Below, in pieces: positions 36,872 through 46,860 of a stretch of DNA of 64,000 nt. The position numbers were made by a program, and so were the translations under genes. Source of the DNA: Martinezella rhizogenes (GTDB taxonomy: Bacteria; Pseudomonadota; Alphaproteobacteria; Rhizobiales; Rhizobiaceae); assembly GCF_000799715.1 (NCBI RefSeq), contig NZ_JUHG01000011.1, forward strand, positions 558,001 to 622,000, written 5' to 3'. How positions within the stretch are numbered: the stretch's first letter is position 1; every line of letters begins with the position of its first letter. Below the pieces are notes generated by a model that worked only from the letters and a program-made list of their open reading frames with translations, was not told the DNA's origin and made no database searches.

Positions 36872-39800
36872 GCTACGGCCTCCTTGCCCCGCACGGGAGC
36901 CTCCAGATCGAACCGGGCAGAATTGCTGCGCGGCGTCCAGAGCTGGCGATCGATGGCTTCCAGCAGGCGCTCCTTCATTTCTCGAAGCGCAGCCGGGTTC
37001 TTTTCGGCCATAAAGTCGCGCACTTTCTGATCGACGACGAAAGCCTGATAGACGGCTTCGAAATGATGGTTGCGCACTGCGCCCGTCGTCGCCGCGAAGG
37101 CGAAGAGGTAGTCGACCGTCGCGGCAATCTCGAAGGCACCCTTGTAGCCATGGCGCATGACACCATCGATCCATTTCGGATTGACGACCCGGCCGCGAAC
37201 GACCCGGCCGATCTCCTCTTCCAGCGAGCGGATGACCGGTTTTTCCGGCCGGGAATGGTCGTTGTGATAGATCGACGGGCGCGCGCCGGCGAGCTGCTCC
37301 GCCGCCGCCGCCATGCCACCTTCAAACTGATAGTAGTCGTCGCTATCAAGCAAATCGTGTTCGCGATTGTCCTGATTCTGCACGACAGCTTGGATCGAGC
37401 GCAGCCGCTCCTCGAACACGCCGCGCTCGGCCTTGCCGTCTTCGCCTGCCCCATAGGCATAGCTGCCCCAAACGAGATAGGCTTCCGCCAAATCAGCGCG
37501 CCGCTCCCAGCCCTTCTCGTCGATCAGCGCTTGCAGCCCGGCGCCATAAGCGCCCGGCTTGGAGCCAAAGATGCGATAACCGGCACGCCGGCTGGCCGAG
37601 ACCTGATCCAGTCCCGCCGCCTCAAGCCGCACGATCTCGCCGCGCATCCGCGCCGCAATCGGATTGTCCACCGCATCCTCCTCCAGCGCGCCGACCGCAC
37701 GGACCGCCTTGTCGAACAGCGCGATCTGCTCCGGAAAAGCATCGCGGAAGAAGCCGGAAATGCGCAGCGTGACATCGACGCGCGGGCGACGCAGCAGAGC
37801 GGGCGGAATAATCTCGTAGCCGGTCACCCGCCGCGAGGTCATATCCCAGACCGGTTTGACGCCGATCAACGCCAGCGCCTGGGCAATATCGTCGCCACCG
37901 GTACGCATATTCGACGTACCCCAGGCCGTCAGCCCGAACGAAACCGGCCATTCGCCGTGATCCTGCACATAGCGGCGGATCAACAGCTCGGCCGATTTCT
38001 TGCCAAGCTCATAGGCCGCCGGCGTCGGCACGGCGCGGCTGTCGACCGAATAGAAATTCCGTCCCGTCGGCAGCACATCCGGCCTGCCGCGCGTCGGCGC
38101 ACCGGAAGGACCAGGGGGCACGAACCGACCATCAAGGCCCTTCATCAGGGCGAAGATTTCGGCATCTCCGCAGGCAAGGATCGAGGGTTTCAAGCGGGTT
38201 TCGATTTCGGCGAGAACGGCGCGCGTGTGGGGCCAGTCCTCGGGGCATGCGATTTCGCCAGAGACGAATTTGGCGGCGAGAAGTTCGATGCGCTCGACGG
38301 TATCGCCCTGGGTGCGCCAGGGATCGTCGGAAATATCGGCGAGAATGTCGGGGCGTTGGTCGGTCCATTCGGCAGCCATGTCGCAATCCAACGGGTCGAA
38401 CGGCTTGCGCGGAGGGATACCCCCCTCTGTCAGCTTTGCTGACATCTCCCCCACAGGGGGGGAGATCGGTGGGAGTATGCCGCTCCGCTCTCCCAAACCG
38501 TGACGCACAGCGTCAACAGATTCGATGTCTGTTTGATACGAGGAAGCGCCGCGATTAGACGATCTCCCCCCTTGAGGGGGAGATGTCACGTCAGTGACAG
38601 AGGGGGGTATCGCACCCTCCGCATTTTCTGACCTCAACGCATCCCGGGCAATCGCCCGCTGCAAACTCTGATCACCACCCTCACCCAAACCACGCGGCAC
38701 ACGCGCCAGAGCGACGGTCAAATCGGTGAGCAGCCTACCTGTCGGCGAGACACCAAAGATATGCAGCCCATCGCGGATCTGCATTTCCTTGAGATCGCAG
38801 AGATAGGCGTCAAGCTTCTTCAGCGCCTCGTCTTCGCCTTCTCCCTTGGCAATGCCCGCATCCTGGTCGAGGCCGATATCCGCGACGAGATCGAGGATCT
38901 GTTTGCGCAACAGGCGAATACGGCGCGGATCGCCGCCAGAAGCTTCGTAATATTCATCCACCAGCGCTTCGAGATCCTTCAGCGGACCGTAGCTTTCAGC
39001 ACGGGTCAAAGGCGGCGTCAGGTGGTCGATGATCACGGCGCTCGTGCGGCGCTTGGCCTGCGTTCCCTCGCCGGGATCGTTGACGATGAAGGGATAGAGA
39101 TGCGGCAAAGGCCCGAGGATCGCTTCGGGATAGCAGGCCTCCGACAGCGCCAGGGCCTTGCCCGGCAGCCATTCGAGATTACCGTGCTTACCCATATGGA
39201 TGACGGCATGGGCGCCGAAGGACTGGCGTAGGAACGCATAGAAAGCGAGATAGCCGTGCGGCGGCACCAGATCCGGAGAATGATAGCTTTCCTTGGGATC
39301 GATATTGTAGCCGCGCGCCGGCTGGATACCGACTAGCACCTCGCCGAAGCGGGTGAAGGGCAGTGCGAAAACGCCGTCGCGAACATAGGGGTCGCTCTCG
39401 GGACCACCCCAACGGGCAACGATCTCGTCCTGAATCTTTATCGGAAGAGACGAGAAGAAATATTTGTATTCACTTAAGGAAAACGTCTCGCGAACGACCT
39501 TGCCATCGTGACCCGAATTGGTCGGCCCGTCCATCAGATGCCGGATCAGCGCATCGCCATCACCGGGGAGATCGGCGACCGGATAACCGGCCGTCCGCAT
39601 CGCTCTCAGCACCTCGATCGTACCCGCTGGTGTGTCGAGCCCAACGCCGTTGCCAAGCCGTCCGTCCCGGTTCGGATAGTTCGCCATGACCAGCGCCACA
39701 CGCCGTTCCAGCGGCGGCGTCCCGCGCAGTCGCGCCCAATTGGCGGCAAGCCGCGCCGTATAGCGCATGCGGTCTTCAGCCGGCTCGCTACCAACGATAT

Positions 39801-40854
39801 TGGCTTCCACTCGATCATCATAACGCGCCGCCGCCTTGAACGAGACAGCGCGGGCAAGCACACGCCCATCCACTTCGGGCAAAGCCACGTTCATGCCGAG
39901 ATCGCGCGCTGAAAGCCCTTGCGACGACGCCTCCCATGCCTGTCTCGACGAAGCCGAAAAAATCGCCTGCAACACGACGGAATCGCTTGTCTCCAATACG
40001 GTCGGCTGGCGATCGGCACCCGGCGCCGAGACGGCAAAGCCGGTCGTGTTGATAACGACCTCCGGCTTCAATTCGGTGAACACGCTTTCCAGAATGCCGA
40101 TCGACACCGGGTCCTTGAGACTATAGGCAAATACCGGCAGCGGCCGCATGCCCTCGGCAATAGCGGCTTCGATCAAGGCTTCGACGGGCTTGGTTTCACC
40201 GCTTTGAACAAGCGCGCGATAGAACGAGATGGCAACGGTCGGAGGTTCGCGTCCTCCTGGGACTGCCAATTCGGAGGTTCTTCTCCATTCCTCGACCCCA
40301 ATCACGCCCCTGCCCGGCCACCAGATCCCGGCCTTCATCAGCGGTGATGCCGTTGCCGGCTTCTCCGCCCCCGACAGCACGGCCTCGGCATAGCCAAGAA
40401 ACGCCCGCGAATTCGCATCCCCGCCTTCGATCAGGTAGGCCCACAGCGCATTGAGATCGTCGAGCGCAATGTTGGAAAACGGCATCAGCCCCGGATCGGA
40501 CTTCGAATCTCCCGGCAGCACCGCAATAAGAGCGCCACTGCGCGCGGCACAGGCATGCAGCGCCTCGAGCGCATAGTGGAAATAGCTGGCGCCGCCGAGC
40601 GCGCGGACGATGATCAGCTTTGCATGCCTCGCCGTCCGCTCGACATAGGTATCGACCGACATCGGATGCTTGAGGCTCATCAGGCTCGCGAGCCGCAGCG
40701 AATAGCCGGCCTCTCCCCGCCTATGGGCGGCGGCGATCGCCGCAAGCTCGGTATCGGCCGCCGACAGGAACAGGATATCGCCCGGCGACTGACCGAGATC
40801 GATCGCCTCCTCGCCGTCGCTGATCGTTCCCTTTTGCGCTAGGAGGAGATGCAT
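36868..40854 (-). CDS. cobN: Cobaltochelatase subunit CobN
   Basis: 1328 residues; large subunit of the ATP-dependent aerobic cobaltochelatase CobNST that inserts cobalt into hydrogenobyrinate a,c-diamide. Landmarks: HMGKHGNLEWLPGKALALS, GVSPTGRLL, TSNMRTGGDDIAQAL, GYEIIPPALLRRPRVDVTLR, and a conserved C-terminus. P. denitrificans CobN is about 1275 residues; the excess here coincides with residues ~748-813, a Pro/Gly/Ser-rich stretch encoded by a palindromic element (38416-38611). CobS and CobT are not in this window. Confidence 0.94.
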   Translation of the reverse strand: MHLLLAQKGTISDGEEAIDLGQSPGDILFLSAADTELAAIAAAHRRGEAGYSLRLASLMSLKHPMSVDTYVERTARHAKLIIVRALGGASYFHYALEALHACAARSGALIAVLPGDSKSDPGLMPFSNIALDDLNALWAYLIEGGDANSRAFLGYAEAVLSGAEKPATASPLMKAGIWWPGRGVIGVEEWRRTSELAVPGGREPPTVAISFYRALVQSGETKPVEALIEAAIAEGMRPLPVFAYSLKDPVSIGILESVFTELKPEVVINTTGFAVSAPGADRQPTVLETSDSVVLQAIFSASSRQAWEASSQGLSARDLGMNVALPEVDGRVLARAVSFKAAARYDDRVEANIVGSEPAEDRMRYTARLAANWARLRGTPPLERRVALVMANYPNRDGRLGNGVGLDTPAGTIEVLRAMRTAGYPVADLPGDGDALIRHLMDGPTNSGHDGKVVRETFSLSEYKYFFSSLPIKIQDEIVARWGGPESDPYVRDGVFALPFTRFGEVLVGIQPARGYNIDPKESYHSPDLVPPHGYLAFYAFLRQSFGAHAVIHMGKHGNLEWLPGKALALSEACYPEAILGPLPHLYPFIVNDPGEGTQAKRRTSAVIIDHLTPPLTRAESYGPLKDLEALVDEYYEASGGDPRRIRLLRKQILDLVADIGLDQDAGIAKGEGEDEALKKLDAYLCDLKEMQIRDGLHIFGVSPTGRLLTDLTVALARVPRGLGEGGDQSLQRAIARDALRSENAEGAIPPSVTDVTSPPQGGRSSNRGASSYQTDIESVDAVRHGLGERSGILPPISPPVGEMSAKLTEGGIPPRKPFDPLDCDMAAEWTDQRPDILADISDDPWRTQGDTVERIELLAAKFVSGEIACPEDWPHTRAVLAEIETRLKPSILACGDAEIFALMKGLDGRFVPPGPSGAPTRGRPDVLPTGRNFYSVDSRAVPTPAAYELGKKSAELLIRRYVQDHGEWPVSFGLTAWGTSNMRTGGDDIAQALALIGVKPVWDMTSRRVTGYEIIPPALLRRPRVDVTLRISGFFRDAFPEQIALFDKAVRAVGALEEDAVDNPIAARMRGEIVRLEAAGLDQVSASRRAGYRIFGSKPGAYGAGLQALIDEKGWERRADLAEAYLVWGSYAYGAGEDGKAERGVFEERLRSIQAVVQNQDNREHDLLDSDDYYQFEGGMAAAAEQLAGARPSIYHNDHSRPEKPVIRSLEEEIGRVVRGRVVNPKWIDGVMRHGYKGAFEIAATVDYLFAFAATTGAVRNHHFEAVYQAFVVDQKVRDFMAEKNPAALREMKERLLEAIDRQLWTPRSNSARFDLEAPVRGKEAVA
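38416..38611. repeat. 196-base palindromic element inserted in frame in cobN
   Basis: Terminal inverted repeats of about 36 bases: left 38416-38452 begins GATACCCCCCTCTGTCA and ends TGACATCTCCCCC, and right 38576-38611 is its near-exact reverse complement. Internal CTCCCCC/GGGGGAG pairs add further stems. This is the look of the rhizobial RPE/RIME-type repeats normally found between genes. Here it is read through in frame and encodes an extra ~65 residues with no CobN similarity. Confidence 0.8.
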
Positions 40855-40863
40855 GGGTCCGCC

Positions 40864-41922
40864 TTAGACCAAAGCCTCGATCGACTTGCGCACGATCCCT
40901 TCGTCCATCTCATGCAGCCCGATCACCACCAGCCGTGTCGCGCGCGCTTCGCCCGGCGTCCAGGCGCGGTCGAAATAATAGTCGATGCGGCTGCCGACAG
41001 CCTGGATTTGCAGGCGCATCGGCTTGCCGGGCACATCGACAAAGCCTTTGAGACGCAGGACATCGTGTTCGGAAATCACACCCTTCAGTTTTTCGATGAA
41101 CGAGGTGGGATCGGCGATCGGGCCGAGCTCGACGACGAAGCTGTCGAACTCGTCGTGATCGTGCGGTGCGCCGTCCTCATGTTCCAGTTCATGATGCGAT
41201 TTGCGGTTGGCGATATCGGCTTCGGTGCCGATGCCGAGACCAAGCAGGATGGCGGCGGGGACATCGCCGTTCTTCGCCTCGATAATCGTCGGCTTGCGAA
41301 CGGTGCGTGACGCGACTTCTGCGCGGACACGGCCGAGGCCAGTGACGTCGATCAGGTCGGTCTTGTTGAGAACGATGAGATCGGCGCAGGTGAGCTGATC
41401 CTCGAACAGTTCCTCGATCGGGCTTTCGTGATCGAGCGAATCGTCCTCGACACGGCGGGCTTCGACGGCGTCATGATCATCGGCGAAACGGCCGGCGGCA
41501 ACGGCGGCGCTATCGACCACGGTGATGACGCCATCGACGGTGACCTGGGTGCGGATATCCGGCCAGTTGAAGGCGGCGACCAGCGGCTGCGGCAGTGCCA
41601 GGCCGGATGTCTCGATGACGATGTGGTCGGGGCGCACGTCGCGCTCCAGAAGCTTGGTCATGGTCGGAATGAAATCGTCGGCGACGGTGCAGCAGATGCA
41701 GCCATTGGTGAGCTCGATGATGTCGTCCTCGGTGCAATTCTCCGCGCCGCAGCCCTTCAGCACATCGCCATCAACGCCGAGATCACCGAATTCATTGATG
41801 ATCAGGGCGATCTTCTTGCCGCCGGCGTTCTGCAACAGATTGCGGATCAACGTCGTCTTGCCGGCGCCAAGGAAGCCGGTGATGACGGTGGCGGGAATCT
41901 TTTCTTGGCTCATGCGGATCAA
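40864..41922 (-). CDS. cobW: CobW, GTPase of cobalamin biosynthesis
   Basis: 352 residues. G3E GTPase: P-loop [13 protein letters not shown], metal motif [32 protein letters not shown], and a His-rich linker ([18 protein letters not shown]) before the C-terminal domain [18 protein letters not shown]. Believed to deliver cobalt to CobNST. Located nine bases upstream of cobN and overlapping cobP by four. Paralogue of the zinc-associated GTPase at 18847-20052. Confidence 0.94.
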   Translation of the reverse strand: MIRMSQEKIPATVITGFLGAGKTTLIRNLLQNAGGKKIALIINEFGDLGVDGDVLKGCGAENCTEDDIIELTNGCICCTVADDFIPTMTKLLERDVRPDHIVIETSGLALPQPLVAAFNWPDIRTQVTVDGVITVVDSAAVAAGRFADDHDAVEARRVEDDSLDHESPIEELFEDQLTCADLIVLNKTDLIDVTGLGRVRAEVASRTVRKPTIIEAKNGDVPAAILLGLGIGTEADIANRKSHHELEHEDGAPHDHDEFDSFVVELGPIADPTSFIEKLKGVISEHDVLRLKGFVDVPGKPMRLQIQAVGSRIDYYFDRAWTPGEARATRLVVIGLHEMDEGIVRKSIEALV

Positions 41923-42443
41923 CCCTTCATTTTCAGCGGCAGTCCCGCCGCGATAAAATAGACTTCGGCGCTTGCCGCCGCGATCATCTGGTGCAGCCGG
42001 CCGGCATGATCGCGAAACTCGCGCGCCATGCGGTTTTCCGGCACGATGCCGAGCCCGACCTCATTGGAAACGAGAACGAGCCGCGACTTGGCCTTCGGCA
42101 GAAATTCGGTGAGAGCGGAGAATTCCGCCGCGATATTACGCTCGGCCATCATCAGGTTGGTGACCCAGAGCGTCAGGCAATCGACGAGAATGGCACGACC
42201 ATCACCGTCGACCGCCGCCAGCCGCGCGGTCAAATCGAGCGGCTCCTCATGCGTCGTCCACAGATCGCCGCGGTCGTTTCGATGCTGGGCGATACGGTCG
42301 CGCATTTCGTCGTCCCAGGCCTGCCCGGTCGCCACATAATGACGGTCAAGGCCGGTATCGGAGATCAGGGATTCGGCGAATCGGGATTTGCCAGAGCGCG
42401 CGCCGCCGAGGACGAAGACCGCGCTAGATAGTGAGGATGGCAT
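41919..42443 (-). CDS. cobP: CobP, adenosylcobinamide kinase / guanylyltransferase
   Basis: 174 residues; P-loop [40 protein letters not shown] and [21 protein letters not shown] define the bifunctional CobP/CobU family. Phosphorylates and activates adenosylcobinamide with GMP in nucleotide-loop assembly. First large gene after the cobalamin riboswitch; three bases after a 30-codon ORF. Confidence 0.95.
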   Translation of the reverse strand: MPSSLSSAVFVLGGARSGKSRFAESLISDTGLDRHYVATGQAWDDEMRDRIAQHRNDRGDLWTTHEEPLDLTARLAAVDGDGRAILVDCLTLWVTNLMMAERNIAAEFSALTEFLPKAKSRLVLVSNEVGLGIVPENRMAREFRDHAGRLHQMIAAASAEVYFIAAGLPLKMKG

Positions 42444-42446
42444 GGG

Positions 42447-42539
42447 CTATTGTCGCTCCCATACGAGAGCGCAGGTCAGCGCAACGCGGCTAAGACCGAA
42501 AAGCAGGCGCTTACGCGCGAAAAATTCGTTTGACGCCAT
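42447..42539 (-). CDS. Short ORF between cobalamin riboswitch and cobP
   Basis: 30 residues beginning MASNEFFARKR and ending VALTCALVWERQ, from ATG 42539 with an excellent GGAGG five bases before it, ending TAG three bases before the cobP ATG. The ribosome site is the first after the riboswitch, so the switch would act directly on this ORF and the ORF would couple translation to cobP. The peptide is basic then hydrophobic. No family recognised. Confidence 0.6.
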   Translation of the reverse strand: MASNEFFARKRLLFGLSRVALTCALVWERQ

Positions 42540-42599
42540 GACAACCTCCGTGCTGGCAACGAGACATGCGTCCCAAGATAGGCTTTCCGCCCGGTACGC

Positions 42600-42975
42600 A
42601 TGGCAGGTCTCCTGGCTCGCGGGTGAGGTGCGGCAAGCGGAGGCGAACCGAAACCGGTCGCCCCCGCTCATGCACCAGCGGATCTTCCTCGCCTTCCCGG
42701 CAAACCATCATGAAAAAGCGGACGATTCGTAGATATTAGAGGCGTCCAGCCCTGGTTGATCATGACGCTACGCCAGTGGCTTTTTCCGGTTCTAAAGCTG
42801 CTTCCGCTTGCCCGCACCATTGCGGGCTGTCAGCGAAATGCCCTCGAAATCGGATGGAAGACCCTGACCGCTCTACAGTCGCGGGGTCGGCTGTGATGAG
42901 AACGCCCGAATTGGGTCCGCCCCTTCACATTCCCTTTTCATCCCATGCGGCAGATCGCCGCTCGGGAACCATTCG
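42600..42975 (-). promoter_or_regulatory. Cobalamin riboswitch controlling cobP-cobW-cobN-cupin-cobO
   Basis: On the minus strand the landmarks occur in order: GGTTCCC (42964-42970), AAAAGGGAATGTG, GCCGACCCCGCGACTGTAGAGCGG, GCCACTGGC (42772-42780), GCCGGGAAGGCGAGGA (around 42690), and the B12 box GAGCCAGGAGACCTGCC at 42602-42618. These match the conserved core of adenosylcobalamin riboswitches. At about 375 bases it is longer than usual, with extra stems between the AACTGTA-like and CCACTGG elements. Expected to shut off expression when cobalamin is plentiful. Confidence 0.93.
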
Positions 42976-42986
42976 TTATGCCTCAA

Positions 42987-43015
42987 TGATTAGGCTTTCG
43001 GCTCCGTCAAGTCAA
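42987..43015 (-). promoter_or_regulatory. Predicted sigma-70 promoter of the cob operon
   Basis: Minus-strand TTGACT (43010-43015) and TAATCA (42987-42992) separated by 17 bases, placing the start site just before the GGTTCCC stem of the riboswitch. Spacing and position are ideal; sequence alone cannot prove use. Confidence 0.6.
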
Positions 43016-43166
43016 TCAAGGCGGCGGACGCGACATCGGCTGTTCCAACAGCGAAAAAGGCTTGAGAACCGCTAGCTACGCAGTCTTTTTGCCGTAATTG
43101 TTTGATGTTAGGAGTTTATGGAAGCCAGGTATATACATCTGAGCACGAAACTATCGTCAGTTCCCC

Positions 43167-44963
43167 ATGTTGCAGAAATTTCAACCGCGCCGTCTCGGTG
43201 TTCTCTCCGCCTTTTTCAGCGCTAGCCGGCTGAGGGCGCTTTTTCGCCGTGGCGAGCTTGGGCTCGTCATTGCCGGCGCTTTCGTCGGCGTCACCTCCGG
43301 CTGTGCCGTCACGGCGATGAGCCTGATATCGCGTGAGCTGCACAGCCTGGTCTACGGCATCCCCGACGACGACCGGCTGAGCTCGGCCGCCATGCAGATC
43401 ACCGACAAGTCGCTGCTGCTGATCGCCCCGATCGCCGGCGGCATCCTGCTCGGCCTGATGATCTTCATTATGTCACGCACCCGCAAAAAGCCGATGGTCG
43501 ACCCGATCGAGGCCAATGCGCTCCACGGTGGTCGCCTGTCGCTCACCGACAGCATTCTGGTCGCCGTCCAGAACTTGATCTCCAACGGTTTCGGCGCCTC
43601 CGTCGGGCTGGAGGCCGGCTATACCCAGCTCGCCGCCGGCATCGCCTCGAAATTCGGCTACAAGATGCAGTTCCGCCGCGCCGATCTTCGGATGCTGGTC
43701 GGCTGTGGTGCTGCCGGCGCCATTGCCGCCGCTTTCAACGCGCCGCTCACCGGTGCCTTCTACGCCTTCGAGCTGATCATCGGCACCTATTCCATCCTGA
43801 CGCTGACCCCGGTTGTCGTCTCGGCGCTGATTTCGACCTTCATCGCCCGCCTGCTTGCCGGCGACGACTTCGCCATCGATGTCGGCCGCTTCGGTGCCGT
43901 GGTTCCCGCCGACTACATCCCGGCCATCCTGCTGGGCGGCTTCTGCGCCGGCGTCGGTATCCTGATCATGCAGGGCGTCGCCTTTATCGAGGAGCTGGCG
44001 CGCAAGAGTTCGATCGCGCCACCCTTTCGCCCGGCGCTCGGTGGTCTCGTCGTCGGCCTTCTGGCACTGATCTCTCCGCAGGTTCTCTCCGCCGGCCACG
44101 GCGCGCTGCACCTGAACCTCGGCAGCGAAGTCACCCTATGGGGACTGGCGAGCCTCCTCCTGCTGAAGTCGCTTGCCTCCGCGGTTTCGATCGGCTCCGG
44201 TTTCAGGGGCGGCCTGTTCTTTGCCTCGCTGTTCATGGGCGCGCTGCTCGGCAAGATCTTCGCCTATTGCGCGCCCTATTTCGACCATACCACGCTGACG
44301 CCGGTCATTTATGCCGTCGTGGGCATGAGTTCGCTTGCGGTCGCCATCATCGGCGGGCCACTGACCATGACCTTCCTGGCGCTGGAGATCACCGGCGATT
44401 TCCCGATCACCGCGCTGGTACTGGCGGCCGTCATCACCTCGTCGCTGGTGGTGCGCACCACCTTCGGCTACTCCTTCGCCACCTGGCGTTTTCATCTGCG
44501 TGGCGAAAGCATTCGCAGCGCCCATGACGTCGGCTGGATCCGCAACCTCACCGTCGCGCGGATGATGCGCCCGGATGTGCACACGGCACATGTGGACATG
44601 AGCATCGAGGAGTTTCGGCACGATTTTCCGATCGGCTCGGCCCAGCGCGTCATTCTACTCGACAAGGACGAGAAATATGCCGGCATGGTGCTGGTGCCGG
44701 ATATTTATGCGAGCCCGGTCGAAAAAGACGACGAACAACACGGCCTTGCCGACTTCATCCGCCACCGCAACGACTTCCTGCAGCCGCAGATGAACGCCAA
44801 GCAGGCGGCCGCTTTGTTCGACCAGACGGCAAGCGAAGCCCTGGTGGTGGTCAACGACCTCATCGAGCGCCGCGTGATCGGCCTGCTCACCGAGAGCTAT
44901 ACGCTGCGCCGCTACAGCGAAGAACTCGACCGCCGCCGCCGCGAGGTCTCCGGCGAGCTTTAG
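43167..44963 (+). CDS. ClC-family chloride channel/antiporter with CBS domains
   Basis: 598 residues. Ten or more membrane helices with ClC filter equivalents: GASVGLEAGYTQL (gating glutamate kept in GLEAG), GAIAAAFNAPLTGAFYAFE, GSGFRGGLFFASLFMGALLG. C-terminal ~130 residues hold two CBS repeats (VARMMRPDVHTAHVDMSIEEF, then DFLQPQMNAKQAAALFD... RRVIGLLTE). Moves chloride or another anion at the inner membrane. Convergent with cobQ; the two stop codons overlap. Confidence 0.9.
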   Translation: MLQKFQPRRLGVLSAFFSASRLRALFRRGELGLVIAGAFVGVTSGCAVTAMSLISRELHSLVYGIPDDDRLSSAAMQITDKSLLLIAPIAGGILLGLMIFIMSRTRKKPMVDPIEANALHGGRLSLTDSILVAVQNLISNGFGASVGLEAGYTQLAAGIASKFGYKMQFRRADLRMLVGCGAAGAIAAAFNAPLTGAFYAFELIIGTYSILTLTPVVVSALISTFIARLLAGDDFAIDVGRFGAVVPADYIPAILLGGFCAGVGILIMQGVAFIEELARKSSIAPPFRPALGGLVVGLLALISPQVLSAGHGALHLNLGSEVTLWGLASLLLLKSLASAVSIGSGFRGGLFFASLFMGALLGKIFAYCAPYFDHTTLTPVIYAVVGMSSLAVAIIGGPLTMTFLALEITGDFPITALVLAAVITSSLVVRTTFGYSFATWRFHLRGESIRSAHDVGWIRNLTVARMMRPDVHTAHVDMSIEEFRHDFPIGSAQRVILLDKDEKYAGMVLVPDIYASPVEKDDEQHGLADFIRHRNDFLQPQMNAKQAAALFDQTASEALVVVNDLIERRVIGLLTESYTLRRYSEELDRRRREVSGEL

Positions 44964-46414
44964 CCCGCGAGACTGTCGAGCCAGGCCGGATCAAGCACCG
45001 CTTCCAGCTCCGCAGCAATCTCATCCAGCGCCGTGTCGACGCTGGCGCGATAATTCATCCGCTCACCGCTCAGGCCGAAGCTTGCCAGCAGCTTTGCCCG
45101 ATAGGCATCGCTGCTGAAAAGCCCGTGCAGATAGGTGCCCATGACCAGGCCGTCGCCGGAGCGCGCGCCATCCGGCCGGCCGTCGATCATGGTCGAGGGC
45201 CGGTCGCAATCCTTGCCGCGTGTCACGCCAAGGTGGATTTCATAGCCGGATAGCGGCGCGTCATATTCCGCAGATTGAGCCGTGCTGTTGCGCACGGTCT
45301 TTTCCGGCGCCATCTCGGTCTCGACATCGAGCAGGCCGAGCCCCGGCGTCTCCGTCACCGATCCTTCGATACCGAGCGGATCATGAACCATACGGCCGAG
45401 CATCTGGTAGCCGCCGCAAATGCCGATGACGCGCCCGCCGCGCCGGACATGAGCGGCGATATCCCGGTCCCATCCCTGCGTCCGCAAATCCATGAGATCG
45501 CCGATGGTCGATTTCGAGCCAGGCAGGATCACGAGCCCCGCATCCGCCGGCAGACGCTCGCCAGCGCGAACGAAGACCAGATCGACATCCGGCTCGGCGC
45601 GTAGCGGATCGAAATCATCAAAATTGGCGATGCGCGGCAAAACGGGAACCGCGATCTTCAGCGCGCCGTCGGAGCCGCGCGCCAGCCGCTCCAGCACGAC
45701 GGAGTCCTCCGGCGGCAACCGGCCCGCCGCCTTCAGCCAGGGCACGATGCCGTGGCAGGGCCAACCGGTGAAGCTGCCGATGGCCTCGATCCCAGCGCCG
45801 AACAGCGAGACATCTCCGCGAAACTTGTTGATGATATAGCCGCGGATCATCCGCCGGTCTTCTTCCGGCAAGATGTGATAGGTGCCGACCAGCGAGGCGA
45901 TGACGCCACCGCGATCGATATCGCCAACCAGCACCACCGGCACATTGGCGCGGATGGCAAAGCCCATATTGGCGATGTCGCCCTGCCTGAGGTTGATTTC
46001 GGCGGGCGACCCGGCACCCTCGACGATCACAAGATCGGTTCCGGCGCGCATGGTCGCAAAGCTTTCCAGCACCGCGCCGAGCAATTGCGGCTTCAGCGCC
46101 TGATAGTCCCTGCCCTTCGCATATCCCCAGACCTTGCCCTGCACGATGATCTGGCTGCCGGTCTCCGACTGCGGCTTCAGCAGCACCGGGTTCATATGCA
46201 CCGAGGACGGCACACGTGCCGCCAGCGATTGCAGCCACTGCGCCCGGCCGATCTCGCCACCATCCTCGGCAACGGCGGCATTGTTGGACATGTTCTGCGG
46301 CTTGAACGGACGGACCCTCACGCCCCTGTTGGCGAACAGACGGCAGAGCCCGGCAACCAATACCGTTTTTCCGACATCGGAACCTGTCCCCTGCAGCATG
46401 ATCGCCTTCGTCAT
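44960..46414 (-). CDS. cobQ: Cobyric acid synthase CobQ
   Basis: 484 residues. N-terminal dethiobiotin-synthetase-like ATPase (MLQGTGSDVGKTVLVAGL, KPQNMSNNAAV) and C-terminal glutamine amidotransferase with nucleophile cysteine in GICGGYQMLGR and HGLFSSD. Amidates side chains b, d, e and g. Single gene; its upstream 230 bases show no B12 box. Confidence 0.95.
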   Translation of the reverse strand: MTKAIMLQGTGSDVGKTVLVAGLCRLFANRGVRVRPFKPQNMSNNAAVAEDGGEIGRAQWLQSLAARVPSSVHMNPVLLKPQSETGSQIIVQGKVWGYAKGRDYQALKPQLLGAVLESFATMRAGTDLVIVEGAGSPAEINLRQGDIANMGFAIRANVPVVLVGDIDRGGVIASLVGTYHILPEEDRRMIRGYIINKFRGDVSLFGAGIEAIGSFTGWPCHGIVPWLKAAGRLPPEDSVVLERLARGSDGALKIAVPVLPRIANFDDFDPLRAEPDVDLVFVRAGERLPADAGLVILPGSKSTIGDLMDLRTQGWDRDIAAHVRRGGRVIGICGGYQMLGRMVHDPLGIEGSVTETPGLGLLDVETEMAPEKTVRNSTAQSAEYDAPLSGYEIHLGVTRGKDCDRPSTMIDGRPDGARSGDGLVMGTYLHGLFSSDAYRAKLLASFGLSGERMNYRASVDTALDEIAAELEAVLDPAWLDSLAG

Positions 46415-46650
46415 CCGTCATTTCTCCGATCGGGCTTTACCACTGAAATACCGGGATTCCGCCTTGATTTAACCGCCATCATCCACGGCTGAAAATCAGC
46501 AATCCAGGGCAAGAATGCACCACCTCACCATTTACTCTATTTGCGACATTGGATGACGATTTCATCCGTTGCTCGCCCCGCGGAAGAGGATTATCTCCGC
46601 CGTCAAATCATACAACAAAAGCCGGCCGATCCGGCCCGGAGGATACCCCG

Positions 46651-46794
46651 ATGCTCTTCATCTTCAACAACAAGAATTCCATCCAGATCGCCTGGAATTC
46701 CAAGCTGCCATCACCCCGTCCCGACAGTCGGCTTCAGCAGCTCGACACCCGCTCCGGCCCCATCGGTTTCATCCGCACCTACAGCGTCGGCTGA
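46651..46794 (+). CDS. Small protein of unknown function
   Basis: 47 residues from ATG 46651 with GGAGG eight bases upstream, beginning MLFIFNNKNSIQIAWNS and ending SGPIGFIRTYSVG. A strong terminator hairpin follows 33 bases after the stop, so it has the organisation of a stand-alone expressed gene. No signal peptide or clear membrane segment; family not recognised. Confidence 0.55.
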   Translation: MLFIFNNKNSIQIAWNSKLPSPRPDSRLQQLDTRSGPIGFIRTYSVG

Positions 46795-46826
46795 TTGGCC
46801 GTCAAGCCACAGCCTGTTCGCACAAC

Positions 46827-46860
46827 AAGCCGCCATGCGACCGCATCGGCGGCTTTGTTC
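46827..46860 (+). terminator. Terminator after the 47-residue gene
   Basis: AAGCCGCC / GGCGGCTT arms (46827-46834, 46848-46855) with internal ATGCG/CGCAT pairing, followed by TGTTCATATT. Good stem, modest T tract. Confidence 0.7.

Noticed and set aside
38416..38611. CRISPR-like repeats in cobN
   Set aside because: Only two inverted arms, no regularly spaced direct repeats or cas genes.
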